From assembly GCA_905221605.1 (NCBI GenBank), contig CAJNDS010000069.1, positions 612,001-676,000 of the forward strand: a stretch of DNA of 64,000 bases, given 5' to 3'. Position 1 is the first letter of the stretch. Each line of letters starts with the position of its first letter. The notes beneath the pieces are model-generated. The model did not search any database. It saw only the letters and a list, made by a program, of their open reading frames with translations, and was not told the origin of the DNA. Source of the stretch: Symbiodinium natans. Taxonomy: Eukaryota > Sar > Dinophyceae > Suessiales > Symbiodiniaceae. Positions 47,801 through 59,800 of this stretch are shown in pieces. Both the position numbers and the translations under genes were made by a program.

Positions 47801-50800
47801 CGGGGTATTAGTTTCTCCGCTAGCAGGCGTAGGGAAAACGAGACTTCTCGGCACTCCGCTACTCCGCGGGAGCCCTCACTGTCTGCGTGCCATCCAACAT
47901 GTGCCGTGGGTCGAAACTTTCGGCCCGGGGGTGTAGGGCTGAAGCAGCATTCAAGATGCCACCAGCTAGAGCGGGTCACTTCTCTAAATTGGGGTCCCTT
48001 TTGGGGGTTACTATTTTAAGGCGGCCACTGATATTTGGGGTACCCCAAAAGGGACCAGGGGTTTGAGAGCTGAGCATCTAGCTGACGCAGAATGAAATAC
48101 TTCTGTTTCATGCCCTCATAAACCCTCAACCCTACACCTTTAAAAACCTAAACCCATATGGGGTGAGGCTTGGGGATGAGCACAGGACCAGACCTCTCAG
48201 AGCCCAGGGAATAGGACCTTAACCCTAAACCCTAAACACTAAACTTCCCAAACCCTGATGAACGCTGTTGATGCACAACATCGGTCTTTGGCATACCGAG
48301 CCGCCTCTACAAGCGATCCCAACTGTCAGGGAGCACCAAGGAACCGAGGGGAAGAATCCGAGCCCGAAATCTCCAAACCGCAAGCCCCGGAGTTGGAGCA
48401 TGCTTCTTTTGGGGACGAAGGTTTGGGGTTTAGGGTTTAGGGTTTAGGGTTTAGGGTTTAGGGTTTAGGGTTTAGGGTTTAGGTACTACCCCCTAAACGA
48501 GCAGAAGGTATGTCTCCCAGCATCGGTCCTCCGTGTGGCTCCATGTGGGCCAGATGCTCATGCTCACGAGGCTGGTCATGTACATCTCCTATCAGGGTTC
48601 AGGGTTCAGGGTTTAGGGTTTGGAGACCATGGTGGGTTCTGTGATTTGGTGCCCCTTTTTTGTGACACCCATTTTTCAATGTACCAAGTGGGCAGGAAGC
48701 GGAGGGGAGTTGGAGATACAAGGCTTGTCAGGGTTACCCTTCTACAGCCCTTATATACCCTGCAAAACTCAAGGGCCCATACTTCAGAACCCATTACAGA
48801 AGGCAAGGGACAATACTAAAGGGACCATGCAGTTTCCCCTAAACCCTAAACCCTGCACTTGGCCCTAAACCCCAAACCCTAAACCCTAAACCCTACCCTA
48901 AAGGACCTGTTTCAGGGACCCTGAGAGTTTAGGGTTCACAGGTTTTCAGGCTTAGAAAGAAGCGCCTATCTCTCCAAACCGGCGGTCGAGACGAGGCACC
49001 TCCATTCAGAGCAGTATATGCCCTGTAAACCCTGCAAACCCTAAACTCTGAACTCTCTAAACCCTGTAAAGTCCTTAACTTCCGAACCCAAAACCCTAAG
49101 CCTCAGCCCAATAAGCAAGATGTAGAGAATATTCCACCCCTTTAACTCCAAACCCATCAACCCTTAGCCTAAGCCCTAAAGCCCTAAATTTAGATATAGG
49201 GAAGATTTTGTTAAAAACCCCTAAGCCGTACGCCCCAAACCCAATTAGAACAGGGTTTCGTGGCGTGATAGGTATAAATATACAGGGACCATAAGGGGAT
49301 ATGATTAGTAATGGTTGCGACCAAAGCCTAAACCCTAAAACCCTTAACCCTTAGTTATTCTCCCAATCCCCGATACTCCTCCCTTCAACTGTGTGAGAGG
49401 GAGCATACCTTGGCTAAAGAGTTTCGGAAGCGCAGGGTCCAAGCCTCGTGGAGCTGCAGCTTCAGCCGCTCCTGTGGGGGTGGGGGGGGGTGGTGGGGGG
49501 GTGGGGGGCTTGGGGTTTAGGGTTAAGGGCTTAGCGCTGTTTGGGCTTTTGGGAGGGTTTTGGGATTTAGGGTTAGGGTTGGGGGTTTTCGCATTCAGGG
49601 AGGGCTTAGGGCTTAGGGTTAAGGATCTCATCGTCCCTTCCTTGCAGCTAGGGTTCAGGGTGTCGGGTTTGGGGTTTAGGGTTAGCATCCCCAGACCCTA
49701 GCCTGAACTCCTAAACTTACCCCCAAAGACCTACATTAGGGCTAGGCGGGTTTTTTTGCGTCAGCCATGCGCCACCAACTGTACGTCTTAAGAATTTGAA
49801 CTCTTTTGCGTCGCGCGTCGGCGCAGTCTGCAGATGCCAGCGGAATCGGGGTGTTGTGTGTGTGAGTTGTTTGACACCTAGAAAATCCCTCCTAGGTACG
49901 GCGGAGTGGTCGGGGTAGGTGTTGAGGAGGTGGACAGCTTGGTTGGAGACTAAACCGAACCAGTATGGCCTGGGGTGGCCTCTATGTCTTGATTTGGTGA
50001 ATTTAATCCTATCCTTGTATCCTGGGCTGAAGACCACATGATGCAGTGGGTCGTGGTGTGGGCTTAACAGGGAATGGGTGAGTCGTTGCTGTTGGAAGGA
50101 GAGTAAGGTTTGTGAGGGTAGTACAGGGCGGTGTGCTTTACGCCAAACTGCCTGGTTAGGGATGTGGGAATAGTAGGAGGCCTTGATGCCCAGGGCGCGT
50201 CTTAAATACTGGAAGTACCATCCGTCAATAGAGCGAAGGTGTTTGTCTTCTAGGGTAAGTGAGTCTAAGCCATATATGAGTACTGAGACTATGTAGGAGT
50301 GGAAGAGGCGGGCTTTGGCTTTCCAACAGAGCCTACTTCTCCACAGGTTTTGTAGTTTCATGTACGCTGCGTGTGCTTTAATTTTACGGGCTTCTATGGC
50401 ATGCTTGGTGGTATGCTCCCACGACACCTGTGTTCCTAGATACTTGGCGGAGTAGACAGTGTTGACCTTTGTACCATCGACGAATCTAACATCCGGGTCG
50501 GGTGCGTTGGGGTGGATAAGGACTTCTGTCTTTTCCGTGTTCAAAAACATGTTATAAAGAGTAGCTTCGACCTGTATGGCGCGGAGTAATTCTTGTAGTT
50601 GGGGTGCTGTGACGCTCATGAGCATGGTGTCATCTGCATATTCTAGATCGTAGACTGGCTTTCCTATAGACCAAGTGTTGGTAGGTACGCCATGAGTGCG
50701 TAGTCTTATGTCCACGTCATGGAAGAGCACTGTCATAAGAATGATAAAGAGGTAGGGGCTAAGTGGACATCCTTGACGTATGCCTGTGTGCGGAGTAGCC

Positions 50801-53800
50801 TCTACAATGTCTCCACTGGGGCTCATTGTGGAGAATGTGGGGTTTGTGTAGAAATCCTTTATGATTGTGATATACTTGGGGTGCACTCCAAAGCGCTCTA
50901 GTGCTATGATTAGGGCGGAGTGGTCGACCTTGTCGAAGGCCATTTTCCAATCTAAGAATAACATGTGAATTGGCTGTCCCGTTTTGGCGGAGTAATCCTG
51001 TACTCGTCTGAGTATGAATATGGGGTCGGAAGTGCTTCTGTTTTTCCTGAAACCGTACTGGGTTTGGCGTATATGGTGGTCATGATTAAGAGCAATTCTG
51101 GCCTGTATAATAGCGGCATAAAGCTTGTACATGGTATGAAGGAGGGCAATGGGCCTGTAATTGGCTGGGTCGGACGGGGAGCCTTTTCCTTTGTATATGC
51201 TTACAATCCTGGCCTGCTTCCACTCTTGAGGGATTTTCCCTTGGGATAAGCACTTGTTGAGGAGGCGGAGTAAATGTGTCTCTTCATAATAATTGAGGAG
51301 TTTTAGTACATCCTGTTTTAGTCCGTCGGGGCCAGGGGCTCTGTCAGACTTAAGGGTTCTTAAGACGTCCTGTAGCTCTGCCATGGAAATTGGTGCTACT
51401 GGTTCAATGGATGGGGGATGCAATGGGGGGGAGTCGCGGAGTAGCTGGAGTTCTTCCTGTGTGACCTTGGACGGCGCCCATTGTACTGTTGTCAGGTGTT
51501 TACTGAATGCTTTATGCGTCTGTGACCATGGGATAACTTTCTGCTGGTCCTTGAGACGGTGTCTACGCTCTCTGAATCCGATCTTGGTGCGGCGTATTTT
51601 ACGCCAATTGTTAGCATGCGTAAGATTGGTGTCTTCCAGAAATTGTTTTCGAACCCAATCCCTTTTAAGTTCTCTTGCGTCGCGTCGTACGGCTCTGTAG
51701 TAGGCGGTGTAGTCTGGGCTGTTAGTGGTTTTGAGGGTTTTCGCATGATGGATCCTCCTTGCCAAATCGTCTGTGATCCAAGGGCGAGTGGGCTGATAGT
51801 GCTGTGTAGGGAACGCCTGTTTCTCTGCTTCGGTTAAGGCGTGGAGAAGTTTTTTGTAGTCTTCTCCCAAGCCTGTGTGGGTTTGCGGAGGCTGCGTGTG
51901 CAGATAAGGGAGCGGAGTAATCACGGTCTGCAGGTCAGCCCTGCCACCTGTACGTATTTGGTCTTGTTTCGCCTGACCTGCTAAAGAATCTGCAATTTCG
52001 TTTCCCAGATTGCCTGTGTGCCCCTTGACCCATTCCCAATTGATGCGGGTTTTTTGTTCTAGGGCGTAGTAAACTGCGCGTGACTGTTCAATCATGTGCT
52101 TATGTCTTTTGGGGCGGTGTGTGCCACGGACGGCATTTGCTGCCTACTTACTGTCGTAGTGGAAGGTGACATTGGTTGGCAGGGCGGGCAAGGATAACAT
52201 CCAAAGCTGTGCCTCCATTAGAGCGGTGAGCTTCGCTGTATTGTTACTAGAGACTGTTGCCCCTAAATGAAAGGCGCTGCGTGAATCTGTGTCTACGGGG
52301 CCTTTGGCGTAGTACTCTGTGTGGTGCGGCCTGTATGCCACGAATCCCCATCCCGCTGGCGTAGTAGCCGTGGCTGTACCTTTTGAGCCTGATCCATCGG
52401 TGTATATGTGCCATTGTTGGGGGAGGGGGGGTGGGATTTCCGGCTGTGGATCAGGTGAAAGTTCCGCTTTCACAGAACGATGGAAATTCTCAAGACATTC
52501 TTTGGGAAGGTTCTTGTATTGATGGCGGAGTGGGCGGGTAGGTTTGGGGGTCTTTGCCGAAAGTTTAATTCGAATTTCTGTGTCTAGCAGGTAGTGGTCA
52601 CTGGGAAAGCCTGTGGTATGTATGGCCTGTATGCGTTGTATAGAGGGTAACCATTTGGCAGGAACAACTAATTTATCCAGGTTTTGGAAACGCTGAGGAT
52701 CCGCTGTGATTGCCGTCTCTGGTGGGTCCAGTAGCGGGTGGTCAGTAAGATATCCTCGGACGTGCGAAGCGAGCTCAATATTAGTCATGGGGCCCTGGGA
52801 TGGGAGGGTTTGGAATTTATCCCAAATTTGTAAGAGGCGGAGTGGATCCTGAAGAAACTGGGACCAGCAGGCCGGTGGGGGATGTTTATCTTTATAGGTA
52901 ATGTGCTTGTGTAGGTTGGGCTGTTTAAATGTGAGGGCGTCAGTGGAGTCTGTAAGTTGAAGGAGGCGGAGGTACAGGAAACGGTTGGAGTCCGATGCCT
53001 GTCTGATATAGGATGGACCTTTGCCGAGTATGTGTGGGCCTAAGTGCTGGTGTTCCGAGGGGGCTCTACCTTGCAGGCGGACGTTGAAGTCTCCAATTAC
53101 GTAGTAAGGTTCTGGTTGCGGAGTAGCCGAGACAATGGTTTCCAATTTGTCCCAAAATGCAAATTTTTTATCTGCGTCGCTCTTGTCATGTGGTGCGTAG
53201 ATACCATGTATATGTGTGAGTCCTGCTGCTTGTTTAAGAAGGAGTTCGATATGCCGGCTAGTGTGTTGGAGGATGTCCTGAATGAAAGGCTTAATACGGG
53301 GAGATATGACTGCTGTTACCCCCCCATATTTGTCCTGTTTGTTACCGTTGTGGACAAACCAGTATCCTTGCGACATAAATGAGTGGTAGCTGGTGTTGCG
53401 TGTCTCGGTAAGGATAAGGATGTCTAGTGACCTACGTTGCATGAGGTCAAGTACTGCTTGGTGTTTTAGGAGCTCCCCTAAAGCCTGGACATTCTGTGTT
53501 CCCAATCGAACTTTAGTTCCATACTGTAGCGGCGGAGTAGCTCTGGGTGTGGTGGTGGGTGGTGGTTGTCGGGAGGTTCGTTGTTGGAGGATGAGGAGTT
53601 TGAAGGCCTTGGCTGTGCTGAGGCCTGTTTGCTTGATCTGCTTGACTGCTTTCTGGGGCGAGGTCCTCCTCACCAGGTCGTTGCCCGGGCGGCCCAGCGA
53701 TATGTTCTCCCCCGCAAGCCGCCTCCATTGCCGGTAGTACCGGCGGCGTAAGAGACGAGCTCGGCACCCCTGGCCTAAGAGGGAGGAAAGGGGGAGGACC

Positions 53801-56800
53801 TCTGTGGGGTTACACTCTTCGTTTGTCAGTAAACTGACTCCCGGCATGCCTCGCTGAGGCGGTGAAGGCTTTGACAGCGGAGCTGTGTGAATTCTTGTAT
53901 CAAATTCCTGAATTCTATGTGTGAGCGGAGTAGACCTTGAGGGGGCCCTTTGGGATCTTCTAGGTCTCTTTTGGCTGAAAAATGCTGTACCACTAGAATT
54001 GCGAAACTTTCGTCGTCTACCAGTCCTACAGGGTTTGGGTCGGGGTGCTAAGCTAATCACTGGGGGCTGGTTAGTTGGGGGTCGCATTTGCAACAAAAAG
54101 GTGGGAGCATATCTAAGTTGGTCTGGGCGGAGTACTTGGGCGATGGGGTGCAGAACTGCATTTGGCGAGGCTGCAGTAGGGGACTGGGGTATTTGAGGTG
54201 GAACTAGGTCAGCAAGGGGGAGTACTTGGGGGATATTGTTGGAGGATGATGTGTTGGAGGGAAGTTCTTTTGGATGTTGATCACCAAGAAGTGAATGTAG
54301 GGATTTGTTTCTAGTAGCCTGCAATACTAAGTCGATACCAGATTGTAAGAGCCTGCCTACTGTGGTGAGTATGAGGGCATCCATGAAGATAATATGGAAG
54401 TATGATCTATCGGGTTGGGTATAGTAAACAAAAGTGAAACCCAGGACCAAATAAAGGGTGATAACATCATTCATGGGGGAGCTGTGTGTGATGCGTTTAC
54501 CCCTTCTACACTGCTTCCTGCGAATCGGAGCCCTGTTCCACTGTACAGAACTAGCTAAAGCGATTCGTTGTGGCATCTGCAGTCTGCGAAAAAGGGGGTG
54601 AATTGTAGCAGGCGGAGTATGCATTTGTGGGGAAACGTTACCTAAAGGGGAAAGGTAGTGAGTATAAGGGTTAGCCTGCTGGCCTGGGTGTGCGGAGTGG
54701 CCTTGAGGCTGCTCTACCAGGTTGAGAAATTGAAAAAAGCGGGAGCGCTCCTCTTGAGAAAGTTCAAATGTGGCCGTCTCCAACACCCCTGGCGGTGTAG
54801 CCCGGTGGAAAAGGCTACCGCAAAACATGCATGGACCAATCGTCTTCGACCGACCCCGTCACGAAGCGGCGTGTGACTTCGGAGCCGCTGACGACTTGGC
54901 AAAAGGCCTATCCGGAACTGCTGCCGGAGGTGGCATACTGGCTGCCTCAGGCGGAGTAGCTGTGGCCTGGGGGCTGCCCTTGTACGTTGCAATTTTGTAG
55001 TCATTGACCTTCTGGTCAGGTTGGGAGAGCTTGTCACAATACTCGTCCCATACGAACGCGATTTGCGGGACCTGCCGTACCTGAATTGGGATCGGGTACG
55101 GCAACATGTCCGAACTGTAGATGAGCGGGGCGGAGTAATGGCGGCTGCCTCTGCACATCATCACACCTTTTCCGCTGCCTTTGGCATCGCGGAGTAAACT
55201 GGAAAACAAGGCCTTATCTGCGAGGTCCATTTCGTGCTGGACCCCAAACACAATCTCGTTCCACGAGTGGGACCAGCAGTTGGGCTCCTCTACGCCCTGT
55301 GGCGGAGTAGCTTGCATGGCCGCAGCCAGCTTTTCGTCGACCTCGAGCAGGGCCTGGAACTTGCCGTCAGCCTCAAAATAGTGCACTCTCGCGCAAGCGG
55401 TGGCCTCGGCGTCGAATTGTCGGTGCATCTGCGGACTCATAATCGTGAGGGTACGCCACAGTATCACGACCTGCTTCTCCGGGAAGACGTTGGTGTTGTT
55501 GATGAGGTGGAGCAGGACGCGCACCGGTATCTCGAGCTTCCGCTGGAACTGCGGAGTAGACGGGGAGACCCTGATGTGGTGGCCTGGGACCGCCGTTCTG
55601 CTGTCCTTGTAGAGCGGAGTACCAGTGGGGCCTGAGAAGGCCGACACGAATTGACGCCGCAAATCCCAGCTTCGAAACTGCAGGATGGTGATGGTGGACC
55701 ATGCTCCCTGTCCTGCTGGCGGAGTAGCTGGGTCTTGCTGGAGGACCTCGAGAAACTTGTAGCAGGCCTCATCGTCGTCTCGGTTCACGTCACGGCCACG
55801 CTGTCGCAGGAAAACGCGGTTGCCCTCAACTTGGCGGAGCATCCAGTCGACCATGAACAGCCTTGTCTCCGGGTCCATGGTCCGCTCCCACCCTGACAGG
55901 ATCACCTGAAGTCCGGAGGCTTGCTTCTGCGACTGCCTGTTGTCTGCCTGCATCCACTGCATGTTTTGCTGCACGCGGAGTACACTGTCGTTCAGGGTGG
56001 TAAGTGCCTGCTCGATCTGCCCGACGACGTTGTAGAGCTCGGTGCGAATGACACCAACATGATATCCGCGAATGGTGCGGAGTACATCGGCCCTGGTAGC
56101 GATGGGCTGCTGCATCCACTGCTTGATGGCCCTGGGATCATTGATGTCGACCCCTTCCTGCGCCGCTGCACATGCGTAGGCCGCATCCTGGTCGAGGGGG
56201 ACCGGCTGGAGGAGCGGAGTAGCTGCGGGGGGCTTCTCCGCTGCGGCCGCGTCTGCTGCGGCTGCTGTGTCCACCAACATCTCCTCGTCTTCTTGGTCGT
56301 CTCCTTGCCTTGACTGTGTGGCGGAGTGGGCGAGGGAGGAGATCGAGGGCGTAGCCGGTGCGTGCCTCTTTCGGCTCTCCTGAAACCACATGTGTTGGCC
56401 TGCGGCGTAGACGTCCGTGCTGGTGACTTCCCTCATCTGCTGCATCTGGGTGACAGCGTGCGCGAGCTCCCCTTGCGATGGTCGGACTCCCGGGCCTGGA
56501 ACTCTGCGGTCGTCCATGGCACCGTAAGGGGCTGGACCGAACGTGGTCCCTGGTGAAAACTGCCCAACTTGGTTGGGCGTAGTAGCCGAAGTGGGGGCTA
56601 CGAAAAACAACAAACTGCAAAGGCGTGAAACTACCATGCTGCGAAGTAGTGACATATTACCACCCGCACATGCAGCCATGCAACGCTGACAGCCAAATGC
56701 CTGCTAGGCGGGTTTAGGATTCAGGGTTTAGGGTTCAGAGTTGAGGGTGTCTCAAGAGCTTAGGGTTTAGGATTCAGGGTTGCGGGTTTAAAGTTTAAGT

Positions 56801-59800
56801 TCAGGGTATCCCAAACCCTGCAACAGTAAGGTGGCCAAGGCGCCGGGATACGCTGCAACAAGCTGACCTCCTTCTCCTTGGTTTGGTACTACAAGGGACT
56901 TACAGTGTCGAAGGGTAGTTCCATGGTCCCTGAATATGGGCCCTTAATAGGGGGGCGCCTTACCCCTTGCCCCTTATATACCCTATGCAACCCAAGGCCC
57001 ATAACTACTTCAGAACCCTTTTCAGGAGGCAAGGGACCATATTCAGGGCCAATGCAACTTCCCTTAGACAGTGTTTAGGAAATAAGGTCATAGTATGGGA
57101 AACTTGGGTACCAGGGTAAGCTTCGGGAAGATCTCCACCAAACCTAGTCAGCCACCAAGAAGGAAGTCAATAGGTACGACCGGCTGATAAGAGCTCAGTC
57201 GAAGGCTAGGCTTGAGTTGCGGGGCGCATGCTGGCTAGCCAGACATGAGGGCCATGACGGAATACTTCTGAGAACTGTTGCTTGCTGAACGCCGAAACCT
57301 GAATTCTGCACGGCAACTCCATGACCCCAGACCCCAAACCCTATCCCCCCAACCTGTCACGCTCGGCGGTACATGGCAGGCCGCTCTCAGTCGCACCTCC
57401 GTCTCGCCCTCCGTCCGCAGAACCTGGCAGCGTAGGGTCACACAAGCACACTGGCATCAAGAAGGGTTCAGGGTTCAGGATTGCAGGGCCTCACTTCAGG
57501 GCACACTACAACTCAATATTCCAACCCCTAAACAGCTTCAATTGCGAACCCCTAAACCCTAAAAACTTAGGCCTTCTGGAGAGCGTTTGGCTTTCGCGAA
57601 ACGGAATCCCATCGTTTTCAGGGGCCTCGTGGATCTTGCCATACAGATCCACCGAGAGATTCCTCCAGGGCTCCATGGTGGGTTTGTCGGGGGTTTAGGG
57701 TTTAGGGGTTTAGGGTTTAGGGTTTAGGGTTTTGCTTGGGTTTCGGGTTTAGGTTTAGGGGAGGCACCACCAGCTCCTTTCGATAAAGAACTGGAGCATC
57801 TTGTTCGTCTTCTGCTGCTGGTCCACACGCGCCGCGCGGATGTTGTTCACCGTGTTGCCTTTGCAAGTCGGGTTGTAGAGTTTTGAGCTGTGGTGTAAGC
57901 TGAGGATGCAGGGTTCCTTGAACCCTCAAGCCCAAAGCCCTAAATGTATCAGCCAGGGTGCTGATGGATCCAACAAACGAGGAGAACACACCCATGGCCA
58001 GAAGGATGACAATCACGGCGAAGAACCTGCAGGCTTCTCTTTGGGATTTCGACTTTCGGGAGGCTTGCTCTAAGGGTTCTGTGCTTAGCCCCGGTTTCTT
58101 CGCGTCCGGTGCTGTAGAGGCTGCATTTCCAGGACGTTCACAACCTACAAACACCGAGCCCCAATAGACCCCTAAAAAGTCTCTAGGGTTGTATTGTTGA
58201 AAAGGGCTTCGGGGATTCTTGCTTGAGGTATATATGGGGTTTAGGGTTCCAGTACAGGAACTTTGGATTCTAGGGCTTCGGGGCCCCAAGTAAAATTCGC
58301 CCCAGTAAACCCGGAACTCTGAACCGTGGTGGGTTTCCGTCCCAACAATCACTTATATTTCTCTGGGTCAATGGGATTTGCATGGATTCGGGCACAGAGA
58401 ACTGTAAGAAATGTGCCCAAAATGACCCACAGCAAACGTAAGACCCCATACCCTAAACCCCCAAGCCCAAGCCCCGAAAGCCTAAACTCTAAGCCCCCAG
58501 TCCTTTACTAAATGGCCTTTCAAAGACGTTGATGGGCGCGATGTTGTTCGTGGCCGGCGTGAACTGCGTCAGCGCCTCAGGGAATTTAGGCGTTGGGGCG
58601 TAGGGTTGGAAGCTTAGGGTTCAGGGTTTAGGGTTTAGGGTTTAGGGTTTCGGGTTTCGGGTTTCGGGAACTGAGGGAAGCTTCGGAAACCGTGAATCCC
58701 CACAAATCACCAGCCGCAAGAACTTCGGCCGTTGCGCAAGCTGAAACCCTATACCCCCGATAGACTCGCTTTTAACCCCAAAAGCCCTGAACCCATAACG
58801 CCTGGCCCTACAGACGCCATTACGCCCTGCAAGCCCGAGTAACCCTACCCACAAGCAAACAAGCATACCAGTTGATCATGTCTGCAGTAAAGGTTTCTTT
58901 TGTTCTTGGTAAAGGCCTATAGGGCAAATTTGCAAGTTGAAGGTGAGCGTATATATTGCCGCACCTACTTACATAACTTAACTTAAAACCCGATAAATCC
59001 ATACACCCTATAAGCTCGATAAACTCGATTAACCCCAAAAGCCCTTAAGCACCACAGTCTTTACTGCTAAGCCCTATAAGCCCTAGTAACCCTAAACGCT
59101 CTGCACCACATTGTGCTGAGGTCGGATCCCAGTGAAGGGAAGCGAAGTACATCTCTGCGAAGTCATCCTATGCAGGGTTTAGGGTGCAAGGCCCTTAAGG
59201 GTTCATGGTTGAATATTCCATTTTATCGCCTCATATACAGTACCAGGCAAATAGTTTAGGCGCACAAGGTATACGGACATAAGCTACGGACGCGGAGTTC
59301 AGGAAGGTGCGAATCATGTGCCCGGGCTACAGGAGGAACTAACCCACCTGAACCAAAACTATACTATGACAAGTTGGGATGTTCCCCATTCTACTAACAG
59401 TCCTTCACAGGCCCATTGTAATCCCTATTGAGGACTGTTAGTATAAGGGGGAACATCCAAATCGATTATAAGTGGTCGGTGTTGGAGGGGAAGCTACTCC
59501 ATTGTTTGGTGTGAAGACTCGACGAACTGGCTGCCTTCTTTAGTATAAGCCTTAAAGGGTTCAGGGATTTAGGTTCTTCTTCGCCAAGAAGAACCAGGCA
59601 TAACCATGTAGACAAATTATAAGGGTTTCTAATATTCTTCGCCGAAAAGCTTATATTCCTACGCAGGCTGAGCCCAAACCCTAAACCCTAGATCCTAGAC
59701 CTTAGGCCCTAGACCCTAGCAACCCAGAACCCTAAACCCTGAACCAGATCAGGGTTCGAAGTCCAGGGTCCTGGTTCAGTTCCGGATTGCCGATCCAACT

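Larger units (their letters stand above)
49717..56679 (-). mobile_element. LINE-type (non-LTR) retrotransposon, near full length in coding content
   Basis: Two open reading regions, ORF1 (54859-56679) and ORF2 (49717-54828), share one frame across 6,963 bp, interrupted only by a TGA (54859-54861) and a TAG (52144-52146). ORF1 is a coiled-coil/RRM-like nucleocapsid protein. ORF2 has an apurinic-type endonuclease, then RNase H, then reverse transcriptase. Both ends run into telomere-like sequence within about 40 bp of the coding limits, with no obvious poly(A) or long untranslated region. It lies between two exons of the channel gene (56844-56876 and 49445-49471), in the same transcriptional direction. 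Target-site duplications could not be recognised because the flanks are low complexity. Confidence 0.9.

Noticed and set aside
47779-47979. A nucleotide-binding-domain exon of the channel
   Set aside because: The sequence did not fit the fold or the phases; exons 47518-47583 and 48529-48588 join without it.
57717-58352. A 211-codon protein on the minus strand
   Set aside because: It is an accidental read-through of exon 57962-58026 and telomere-like intron sequence; splice-based reconstruction explains it better.
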